From Pelobates cultripes (lineage: Eukaryota > Chordata > Amphibia > Anura > Pelobatidae): a stretch of DNA of 64,000 bases. Within the stretch, counting starts at the first letter, position 1, and every line of letters starts with the position of its first letter. Of this stretch, positions 46,031 to 55,302 are shown piece by piece. Where the stretch lies: positions 275,417,287 through 275,481,286 of the forward strand of contig OW240913.1 in assembly GCA_933207985.1 (NCBI GenBank), written 5' to 3'. The notes beneath the pieces are model-generated. The model had not been told where the DNA came from and searched no databases. It worked only from the letters and a program-made list of their open reading frames with translations. The position numbers and the translations under genes were made by a program.

Positions 46031-46415
46031 ATTAGGGGTATGATGACAGGAATCTAACCCACACCCTACCCCTTACCCTTGTTAGGGGTAGGGTGTGGGA
46101 TAGATTCCTGTCATTCCTTGTAGATTCCTTGTAGTGTTAGGGGTAGGGTTAGGGTAGTGTTAGGTCTGAATAGATTCCTGTCATTCCTTGTAGATTCCTT
46201 GTAGTGTTAGGGGTAGGGTTAGGGTAGTGTTAGGTTCCTGTCATTCCTTGTAGATTCCTTGAAGTGTTAGGGGTAGAGTTAGGGTAGTGTTAGGGATAGC
46301 AGTAGGGTTAGGGTTATTGGGTAGGGTTAGGGAATTGCCGAATTCCCAAATTGCCGAAGTCCCGAATTTTGGAAGTGCCAAACCAAACCAATTTTTTTGC
46401 CCATGCACATCACTA
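45941..46415. mobile_element. hAT-like MITE carrying a TTAGGG-like minisatellite
   Basis: Termini tagatatgtgcaa / gcacatcacta, flanked by ataacaaa (45933-45940) and ataactaa (46416-46423), 7 of 8 matching. The centre has an inverted pair around 46050-46110 and three tandem units of about 60-70 bp with 'tagattcctgtcattcc' and 'gttaggggtagggttagggta'. Non-coding. Confidence 0.8.
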
Positions 46416-46528
46416 ATAACTAATCTGGCAACTTTCAATGTGAAAAAACAGCCTTATATTTGACCCTGAAACTTTCAAATACAGCATGTAAATTTGGGAT
46501 ACTGTTATACTTGGGATACTTCGCTGAA

Positions 46529-46628
46529 NNNNNNNNNNNNNNNNNNNNNNNNNNNNNNNNNNNNNNNNNNNNNNNNNNNNNNNNNNNNNNNNNNNNNNNN
46601 NNNNNNNNNNNNNNNNNNNNNNNNNNNN
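46529..46628. other. Assembly gap (100 N) truncating the Gmr1-like element
   Basis: The integrase frame enters the gap from the right, and unrelated repeat sequence emerges on the left. RT, RNase H and the 3' LTR of the element are therefore missing from the window. Confidence 0.99.
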
Positions 46629-47661
46629 ATACCATAGTTTCTGTCTCCCCTGGGCCGCCTGGAGATTCTCCCTTACCATCAGGGATAGTTTCTTCATGCG
46701 GTCCCGGAGTTCCAGGACATATGGTACTATGGGGGTCCCTTCTTGCTGTCTCCCCCTCCCAGTGTCCTCTAATGAGATCTAGGGGTCCACGGACCCTTCT
46801 CCCATAGAGTAACTCAAAGGGGGAGAACCCAGTAGATTCCTGGGGCACCTCTCTGTATGCAAATAGCAGATGAGGCAGGAATCGCTCCCAGTCTCTGCAA
46901 GTGTCAGTAAAGGTCCTCAACATCTGTTTGAGGGTGCCATTAAATCGCTCGCAGAGACCGTTAGTCTGTGGGTGATACGGTGAGCTAAGCAGAGGTTTAA
47001 TACCGCACACCTTCCACAGCTGCTGGGTAAGCACAGCGGTGAACTGAGTGCCCTGATCGGAGAGAATCTCCTGAGGGAACCCAACCCTAGTGAAAATCTT
47101 AACCAGGGCATCAGCAACCGTCTCTGCCTCTATATTAGACAGTGCTACTGCCTCTGGATAACGTGTGGCATAGTCCACCACGGTGAGAATATACTTCTTA
47201 CCTGATGGGCTAGCCCTGGCCAGTGGACCCACAATGTCAACGGCTATGCGGGAAAAGGGTTCGCCAATGATAGGCATTGACTGAAGCCTAGCTTTTGGGT
47301 GATCCCCCCACTTACCTACCCGTTGACAGGTGTCACACGTGCTACAATAAACCTGCACATCTCGGTTAAAATTGGGCCAGAAGAAGTTTTGTGTGATTCT
47401 ATGAGCTGTGCGACGGGAACCTAGATAGCCTGCTAATGGCACATCATGCCCAATCCGCAGAATCTCCTGCCGGTATTTTGCAGGTACCACTAGCTGTCGA
47501 TTCTGCAGAGGGGTACTCGGCTTCTGGGACGTTTTCGGGATCCTGTACAGTCTATCCCCCACCCACTCATAGTGCTCCCCATCTACTCCTTCTCCCCCAG
47601 AATCGGCCCTGGCCCTGTACTTTGCTAGCGTCGGGTCTTCCCTGGTTTCCTTCCCGTACAT
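46629..47661 (-). pseudogene. Gmr1-like integrase
   Basis: Integrase that would insert element cDNA into chromosomes. Numbered from Met 47661: zinc-binding domain with H72, then Tyr79 where relatives have the second His, then C109-X2-C112 ('CSTCDTCQRVGK'). Catalytic core D142 ('AVDIVGPL'), D202 ('SDQGTQFT') and E238 ('LCERFNGTL'), spaced D-X59-D-X35-E. Then 'FAYREVPQESTGFSPFELLYGRRVRGP', strongly of the Gmr1-like type. The frame enters the gap at 46628. It is in frame with the gag-protease frame, separated by a single TAA at 47680-47682 plus six codons, so translation could have depended on readthrough, or the stop is a mutation. The second zinc His is lost. Confidence 0.88.
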
Positions 47662-47679
47662 CTCTGGGGTATCCCAGCC

Positions 47680-48258
47680 TTAAGGGGCCTGGTCTAAGGT
47701 ACAAGTCGGGGTAGAGAGTCTTACCTGGGTCTCAACAGCAGGTGGGCCGGTCTCGGCGGCACGGGTCTGGGCATGGGTCGTGACAGCATCCACTTCAGCG
47801 GGACCCATGGGAGCGAAGGCTGAAACAAGGGGCGCCAAGTCATTGCCAAGGAGGACATCTGTGGGTAAGTCCTTCATGACCCCCACATTCACATGTCTAG
47901 CGCCCACTCCCCAATCCAAGTGTACCCGAGCAACGGGTAGACGGAACACGGCTCCCCCGGCTACTCGCACTGCGACCGTGTCCCCGGTATGTTGGGCTTC
48001 GGATACCAGGTGCTTCTGGAGCAAGGTCATTGTTGCACTGGTATCCCGTAGACCACTGACCTCCTTCCCGTTTACTTTCACACACTGCCGGTGGTGCTGT
48101 CTGTTATCCCGGTGGGCAGCCTGAACGGGATCTGCCTCATGCAGGATGCCCCAGCACTCCTCTTCCTCTACACAGTGAGCGGCTGGGAGGGGAGGTTGTG
48201 GATTGCCGCCTGCTGGTCTCCTCCAGGACTGGTTCTGGTTGGCGCTGTTCATAGGGCA
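47680..48258 (-). pseudogene. Gmr1-like protease region (gag-pro continuation)
   Basis: Retropepsin-type aspartic protease. Numbered from Met 48252: 'VNGKEVSGLRDTSATMTLL' holds the catalytic triad at D70-T71-S72, where the family norm is D-T-G or D-S-G. The Gly to Ser change should impair activity. The flap/second-strand text 'VAVRVAGGAVFRLPVARVHLDWG' and 'DLPTDVLLGNDLAP' follow. The frame joins gag exactly (52653 to 48253) once the nested element and one gggca copy are discounted, so gag and protease were one reading frame. Ends TAA at 47680. Confidence 0.85.
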
Positions 48259-49317
48259 TGTAACGGACCGTTTCTCTCACAAGGGGATAAAATCGGTTTA
48301 GGCGATAATCCCCTTTCCCATAGACCAGCAGCTACTGCAATCACCAACCTCCTGAACTCCAAACTGCACGTATTCACCAACTCTCGAACAGCAGACACAG
48401 GAACCCTGGAAGCAGCCGAACAGGAAAAAGCAATACAAACGGCTTACACTCCTGGCAGTCAGCACACAATCCAATTCCCCCAATAACGAGACGACACTTC
48501 GTTTTGAGGGTTAAGCAGAATCTGAGGTGCTGGCACACCCAGCCTGGTTTTTATTACAGTGTTTTCAATTACAGGACCGCCCACAGGGAGGTATAAAACA
48601 ACCAATAACATCACAGTTACATCCCACATATTCCCTCCCCTTATCCTGAGAGGAAACTCAATTATACATACAGTTAAAACATACTTTCTACCCAACTTTC
48701 ATAACTCTAAAACCATACATCACATTCACATAAAATTACACATTCACAATCAATCCATTCAGGGGAACAACATATTAAAAAATGGCACAAATCAGACAAG
48801 GGGTTCAAAAGTTAGTAAAAAGTCCTTTGTGACTAAATGAAGCATGGCTTTCTGGCCCAAACCAGTTTCAGAGTCTTCTATCCTGGAGATAAGTAATTCA
48901 ATTATCTCCCAGGACAGACACAAGACTCCATTAAGCACATGGTTGCAAAAAGACACAAAACACTTTAAAATACATAAAGTCACCTTTTATACATAAAACA
49001 CAGACATTTCACATATCCCCAGATAGCTCAGGTCTGAGCGCACATTATTAAGTGAATGGCGCTCAGACCACACGAATACAGTTTAATCGCCATGGAGCCA
49101 AAGTCTTTACAGTCAGTTTCATACAAATGGGCTCCATGGGATTCCTATCTGGGGTATAACACATTCAAACACATCTACCGAACCCCAGGCAGAAAAGCAC
49201 GAATACAGCTTTTCTGCAGGCAAAAATAAAGTCTTTTAAAAGGGGGCCATAGTCAGATGGCAGGAGGCTGGCAACCAGGCTTCTCCAGTGCACAGTGGCG
49301 AGGTTGGTTTCGCCACA
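48259..49317 (-). repeat. 3' LTR of nested element 1
   Basis: 1059 bp. Highly similar to 51597-52652 over its full length, implying a recent insertion. Confidence 0.94.
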
Positions 49318-51454
49318 CTTCTCCCCTTTACCAATCAGACTAACAGGGTATCTGACCTCCTGCCGGTCAGTGCCCTTGTTAGTCCAGCAGCCCACCCACA
49401 AAACACAATCAGTAATACAGCCCACCCACAATAACTGGCTACTACACCTGGGTAGAGGAGAACTTTGTCCGTGTCCAGGTGCCTCACCATGGCTGTGTGG
49501 GTGACTGGTCAGCGTACTGGGTGGGTTGCTGAGTGGGCAGAGACCAGCGGTACTCTGTCCTGGTGCCAGCACTACCACGGGAGTAGTCTGGTTGGAGCCT
49601 GGTTGCTGGAGGGGGGGACAGACTGTCTCCCCTTTGCCTAAACAGTCCTGCTGCTGGGGGACAGGACCGACTGTTCCTACCCCCGGTGGTGCATGTGCAG
49701 AGACCACTGTCCCCTCTGCACTGTTGTGGAGATTACTGTCTCCCCTTGGTGGGCTAAGCTGCCGCTGGGGAGAGGGGGTAACAAGCTCCTCTCCCATACA
49801 TACTTTCAGCCGCTGGGGAGAGGGGATAACAAGCTCCTCTCCCTGACACTCTCTCTGCTGTTGAAGGGGGAGACCGACTGTCTCCCCTTTCAATAATTTG
49901 TCCTGTTGCTGGGGAGAGGTGATAACTGGTTCCTCTCCCTGGAACACTCTCTGCTGTTGGAGGGGGGGACCAACTGTCTCCCCTTTTAATATATTGCCCT
50001 GCTGCTGGGGAGCGAGACCGACTGTCTCCGCTTCCTGCAGAACACACTGCCGCTGGGGAGGGAGGACGACACCTTCAGCTCCCTGGGGTACACACTGCCG
50101 CTGGGGAGGAAGGACGGCACCTTAAGCTCCCTGGGGTACACACTGCCGCTGGGGAGGAAGGATTGCACCTTCAGCTCCCTGGGATACACACTGCCGCTGG
50201 GGAGGAAGGACGGTACCTTCAGCTCCCTGGGATACCCACTGCCGCTGGGGAGGAAGGACGGCACCTTCTGCTCCCTGGGACACACACTGCCGCTGGGGAG
50301 GAAGGACGACACCTTTGGCTCCCTGGGACTCACACTGCCGCTGGGGAGGAAGGATGGCACCTTCTGCTCCCTGGGGTACACACTGCCGCTGGGGGGAAGG
50401 ACGACACCTTTAGCTCCCTGGGATACACACTGCCGCTGGGGAGGAAGGACAACACCTTTGGCTCCCTGGGACACACACTGCCGCTGGGGAGGAAGGACGA
50501 CACCTTCAGCTCCCTGGGGTACACACTGCCGCTGGGGAGGAAGGACTGCACCTTCAGCTCCCTGGGGTACACACTGCCGCTGGGGAGGAAGGACTGCACC
50601 TTCAGCTCCCTGGGGTACACACTGCCGCTGGGGAGGAAGGACGCACCTTCAGCTCCCTGGTATACACACTGCCGCTGGGGAGGAAGGATGACACCTTCAG
50701 CTCCCTGGGATACACACTGCCGCTGGGGAGGAAGGACGGCACCTTCAGCTCCCTGGGATACACACTGCCGCTGGGGAGGAAGGACGGCACCTTTGGCTCC
50801 CTGGGACTCACACTGCCGCTGGGGAGGAAGGACGGCACCTTTGGCTCCCTGGGACTCACACTGCCGCTAGGAGAAGGACGACACCTTTGGCTCCCTGGGA
50901 TACACACCGCCGCTAGAGGAAGGACGGCACCTGGCTCCCCTGGGACACACACTGCCGCTGGGGGAAGGACCCACACCTTGGCTCCCTGGGACACACTGCT
51001 GCTGGGGAGGAAGGACGACACCTTTGGCTCCTGGGTACACACTGCCGCTGGGAGGAAGGACGACACCTTTGGCTCCCTGGGCTACACACTGCTGCTGGGG
51101 AGGAAGGACGACACCTTTGGCTCCCTGGGCTACACACTGCCGCTGGGGAGGAAGGACGACACCTTTGGCTCCCTGGGCTACACACTGCTGCTGGGGAGGA
51201 AGGACGACACCTTTGGCTCCCTGGGCTACACACTGCTGCTGGGGAGGAAGGACGACACCTTTGGCTCCCTGGGACACACACTGCCGCTGGGGAGGACGGA
51301 CGACACCTTTGGTGCAATCTGCCACGGCCTGCAGGTACTCTGCTACATGTCCCCTCACGCGCTGCACAAATTCCTCAGAGGGGACAAATGTAACGAGAGC
51401 CAGCCGCAATTGAAGCTCTCGGTCAAACTCCTCCTGAGTGTAGCTGGGCGCCAT
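49165..51454 (-). pseudogene. Repeat-protein ORF of nested element 1 (frameshifted)
   Basis: Starts at Met 51454 with 'MAPSYTQEEFDRELQLRLALV', then 'EEFVQRVRGHVAEYLQ'. It enters an array of 16-residue units of the type QGAKGVVLPPQRQCVS. Indels inside the array shift the frame several times (the first open stretch ends at 50867). The post-array part is open again at 49165-49947, with units such as 'LLKGETVGLPLQQQ', and reads through the purine tract into the left LTR. Function unknown. The N-terminal 45 or so residues resemble residues 62-95 of the Gmr1-like Gag. Confidence 0.75.
50041..51312 (-). repeat. 48-bp tandem array, about 26 copies
   Basis: Unit 'cacactgccgctggggagga' plus 'aggacgRcacctt' and 'ctccctggg', period 48 bp (16 codons). 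Several units carry small deletions (for example around 50870-51060), unlike the uniform array in element 2. Confidence 0.95.
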
Positions 51455-51596
51455 GTTTGCTCTGCCGAAGTTGGTTCCTTTGTAGATAGGGTCGCTGTAC
51501 GGGTACTAACGTTGCCCTCAATTGTAATCCAGGCACTGGTGTTGTCTTGTAGCTGTCCTTCTGGTTGTAGGAACGATCCCGCTGCTTGCCACCAAT

Positions 51597-52652
51597 TGTA
51601 ACGGACCGTTTCTCTCACAAGGGGATAAAATCGGTTTAGGCGATAATCCCCTTTCCCATAGACCAGCAGCTACTGCAATCACCAACCTCCTGAACTCCAA
51701 ACTGCACGTACTCACCAACTCTCGAACAGCAGACACAGGAACCCTGGAAGCAGCCGAACAGGAAAAGCAATACAAACGGCTTATACTCCTGGCAGTCAGC
51801 ACACAATCCAATTCCCCCAATAACGAGACGACACTTCGTTTTGAGGGTTAAGCAGAATCTGAGGTGCTGGCACACCCAGCCTGGTTTTTATTACAGTGTT
51901 TTCAATTACAGGACCGCCCACAGGGAGGTATAAAACAACCAATAACATCACAGTTACATCCCACATATTCCCTTCCCTTATCCTGAGAGGAAACTCAATT
52001 ATACATACAGTTAACATACTTTCTACCCAACTTTCATAACTCTAAAACCATACATCACATTCACATAAAATTACACATTCACAATCAATCCATTCAGGGG
52101 AACAACATATTAAAAAATGGCACAAATCAGACAAGGGGTTCAAAAGTTAGTAAAAAGTCCTTTGTGACTAAATGAAGCATGGCTTTCCGGCCCAAACCAG
52201 TTTCAGAGTCTTCTATCCTGGAGATAAGTAATTCAATTATCTCCCAGGACAGACACAAGACTCCATTAAGCACATGGTTGCAAAAAGACACAAAACACTT
52301 TAAAATACATAAAGTCACCTTTTATACATAAAACACAGACATTTCACATATCCCCAGATAGCTCAGGTCTGAGCGCACATTATTAAGTGAATGGCGCTCA
52401 GACCACACGAATACAGTTTAATCGCCATGGAGCCAAAGTCTTTACAGTCAGTTTCATACAAATGGGCTCCATGGGATTCCTATCTGGGGTATAACACATT
52501 CAAACACATCTACCGAACCCCAGGCAGAAAAGCACGAATACAGCTTTTCTGCAGGCAAAAATAAAGTCTTTTAAAAGGGGGCCATAGTCAGATGGCAGGA
52601 GGCTGGCAACCAGGCTTCTCCAGTGCACAGTGGCGAGGTTGGTTTCGCCACA
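51597..52652 (-). repeat. 5' LTR of nested element 1
   Basis: 1056 bp, followed on the right by the gggca target duplication and then Gmr1-like gag. Confidence 0.94.
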
Positions 52653-53710
52653 GGGCACTCAGGTCGCTTGTGCCCTAGCTGCTTGCACAGGTAGCAACGA
52701 ATGGGTTGAGTGTACTCTCGTGAATTAAACCGAGGTGGCTGTTGGTAGGGGGCAGATGGAGGAGGTGCTGATGGGCGATTCATGGGAGGCTGGTATAGGT
52801 TGGCTGCTGGTGGTGCTGCTGGCCTGTACTCCACTCTTGCGGGAGCCTTGCTGATGAGACTGTCCAGTTTGCGGGCGTCAGTATACTCATCCGCCAGGCG
52901 AGCTGCTTCGTGCAGAGTGGAGGGTTTACGGTCCCTTACCCACGCTCTGACCCCTGCTGGCAATTTATCAAAACAATGTTCCAAAAGAAACATCTGCAGT
53001 ACCTCTTCTCCGGACACAGCCTGGCACCCCGCCATCCAGTGGGCAGCTGTGCGATGCACCTTACAGGCCCATTCCACGTATGAGTCCCCAGAGGTCTTGA
53101 CAGTGTCTCGGAACCTCCTCCGGTACGCCTCAGGTGTAACGGCATACCGGGAGAGTAAAGCTTCCCTGACGGCCACATAATCCCCAATCTCTTCATCAGG
53201 AATGGCCCGAAAAGCCTCGCTGGCCCGGCCGGATAACTTGCCAGACAATATAGTAACCCAGTCTTCCAGGGGTACCTTGTGCAGGGCACATTGCCACTCA
53301 AAATCAGCAAGGTACCCATCAATCTCTCCTTCCGTTTCACTGAAGGCTTTAAATGCAGTAAACGGCACTTTCTTTCTTTCCCCCAGGTTTGCTGTGACTG
53401 GGGCTGCTGCAGCACCGCTTTGGCGAAGCAGGTTGGCCTCCACAGCGGCCATGACCTGGGTGATGACTTCTGTAGATGGGTTGGGACCATAATGTGCCAG
53501 CCTGATTCTTACCGCCCGGTCAAAGCTTGCTTCCTCGGGGGTTCTGTCAGCTGTGCTGGGTCCATTGGTTCCCTCTGCCGCTGGTACTCCATCCATTTCC
53601 AGCAATAATGCAATAATATCCCTCTTCTTGAGGTTACTGGCTTTTCCGCCTCTTTGTTCCAATAAATCTTTTAGGGTAGCTCTTCTCAGGTTCTGGTATT
53701 GTAATTCCAT
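52653..53710 (-). pseudogene. Gmr1-like Gag with SAP-like and SCAN-like regions and zinc knuckle
   Basis: Structural protein of the retrotransposon. From Met 53710: residues about 5-40 ('LRRATLKDLLEQRGGKASNLKKRDIIALLLE') resemble a SAP-type helix pair. Residues 62-95 are 'FDRAVRIRLAHYGPNPSTEV...'. Residues about 115-190 are a capsid-like region. Residues about 196-280 are SCAN-like ('FRDTVKTSGDSYVEWACKVH', 'VLQMFLLEHCFDKLPAGVRAWV', 'EAARLADEY'). A Pro-rich linker covers 298-326, and the knuckle is C339-X2-C342-X4-H347-X4-C352. The vertebrate SCAN domain is known to derive from Gmr1-like Gag. The coding stretch is intact to the knuckle, immediately after which the nested element is inserted. 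Confidence 0.88.
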
Positions 53711-53771
53711 TTAATCCTGGTTGTAGTGGTCTCTTTGGACGCTGAGGATCATCCCGTCGCTTGCCACCAGT

Positions 53772-53982
53772 TGTTACGGTACCTCCAGTAATAAATGTAC
53801 AAACCGCCGTTTAGTGAATGCTCCCCGTTCGCATTAATGTAGGCTGGTAGCGTATGCAGTATAATCATGTGAACCGCCAGCCAGGGAACACTCCAAACTC
53901 CCGAACGGTACCTGTATGGCTCTTTCCCTTCACGAGCTGCAAATCCACGAACTGACAATATTAGCCGAACGCCAATACCTTC
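53772..53982 (-). repeat. Partial LTR of the Gmr1-like element
   Basis: In minus orientation the LTR ends directly before the primer-binding sequence. On the plus strand it starts TGTTACGGTACC. About 211 bp remain before the second nested insertion at 53983, and the remainder is not found on the far side of that insertion. Confidence 0.7.
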
Positions 53983-55302
53983 TGTAACGGACCGTTTCTC
54001 TCAAACGGGGATAAAATCCGTTTAGGCGATAATCCCCTTTCCATAGACCAGCAGCTACTGCAATCACCAACCTCCCGAACTCCAAACTGTACGAATACCC
54101 AACTCACGAACAAGAAATACACGAACTCTGGAAGCAGCCGAACAGGAAAAGCAATACGAACAGCTTACACTCCTGGCAGTCAGCACACAATCCAATTCCC
54201 CCAATAACAAGACGACACTTCGTTTTGAGGGTTAAGCAGAATCTGCCAGATTTATTCACACAGCCTCCTTTTAAGACATTCTCCCATGCAAGGGAGGGAT
54301 CCACAACAATTAGTACCCCAGCCAATAATGTACCAGTTACCTCCCACACCTCTCCTCCCCTTAGTGTGACACATAATCCCATTAGTACAGACACAAATTC
54401 CCTGGGAGACTGGATGTACCCCTAAACATAGGAATACCCCTTTAAATGTTACATCCCCTGGTAACCCTGATCTGGGTGAGACACATATCCAAAAATCACC
54501 CAGATCGGACCAGGGGTTCAGGAATTATAAAGGGTTAAAGTTTTGACCGACTGCATGGCAAAAGTATCCGAAAATAGTTCCATGTATTTTGGCCCTGCAG
54601 TCGGTCACAGAAAAGGGAATGAATCACACGAATTGCCTGGGTTACAGAGCTTGGGGAGGATTCGTATGAATCCCCCTGTTCGTGGGATCCTTTCTACCGA
54701 ACGGCGGGCCGTTCGGTAGTTTCTGCACGAATTGCTGGAAGTCTGGAGGTCTCAGCGGTGTTTGCTTAGCCGAGTGTCCGATTTTAGTTCCAGACACTCG
54801 ACGGCAAAACACCGCTGTTCGGGAGTTTAAGATGGCCGCCGCCACGTGTTCGTTTCCCGAATGGCGGCCACCCAGAGGACACAACACACATTACACATAT
54901 TGCCAATTACCCGTTTGCAACAATGTTGCAAACGGTAATTGGAGGCACACTTACTCCCGGGTGGTCTGGTTGTTCGGTAGTTTCACCCAATATAATGAAT
55001 GAAGTGATTCTACCGAACAATCAGGGGAATGCTGCATTCACATAACACTTTACACCGAACACATAATATTAAATACAGCCTGAATGCAATTTGCTACACA
55101 GTCTTAAAAAAAGGCATTATTCCTAACAGGCAGAATATGTTCACGGAGGGCCCTTAAAGGGCCAGTAGCAGCAATATAAGAATGTCACATGCCCAAATAT
55201 TGCATACAAAAGTACGACTTCACAAGGGGGGCCATAGTCAGATGGCAGGAGGCTGGCAACCAGGCTTCTCCAGTGCATAGTGGCGAGGTTGGTTTCGCCA
55301 CA
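53983..55302 (-). repeat. 3' LTR of nested element 2, with palindromes
   Basis: 1320 bp. Includes a hairpin at 54753-54816 (agcggtgtttgc / gcaaaacaccgct) and a 40-bp near-perfect palindrome at 54903-54942 centred on 'ttgcaacaatgttgcaa'. Confidence 0.93.

Larger units (their letters stand above)
48259..52652 (-). mobile_element. Nested non-autonomous LTR element 1 with 48-bp repeat ORF
   Basis: LTRs 48259-49317 and 51597-52652 (TGTAACGGACC...TTCGCCACA), perfect target duplication gggca at 48254-48258 and 52653-52657. On the minus strand, primer-binding sequence TGGTGGCAAGCAGCGGGAT lies next to the right LTR and the purine tract aaaggggagaag next to the left LTR. The internal 2.28 kb encodes no enzyme, only a frameshifted repeat-containing ORF. 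The primer-binding sequence closely matches that of the Gmr1-like host element. Confidence 0.95.
46629..53982 (-). mobile_element. Gmr1-like gypsy retrotransposon, minus strand, incomplete
   Basis: Read on the minus strand: partial LTR (53772-53982), primer-binding region (TGGTGGCAAGCGACGGGAT, just left of 53771), gag (from 53710), protease, integrase, then the gap. Integrase follows protease with no RT between. That is the order typical of Gmr1-like gypsy elements, in which RT and RNase H come last. The element is interrupted at 52652/48259 by a nested LTR element and at 53983 by a second one. Confidence 0.88.

Noticed and set aside
46055..46330. True telomere or chromosome end
   Set aside because: TTAGGG motifs are sparse and degenerate, lie inside a bounded transposon-like element, and have sequence on both sides.
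50163..51413. Long plus-strand frames with repeated WGGRTAPSAPW units
   Set aside because: Antisense reading of the 48-bp array. The element reads on the minus strand according to primer-binding site, purine tract and the Gag-like N-terminus.
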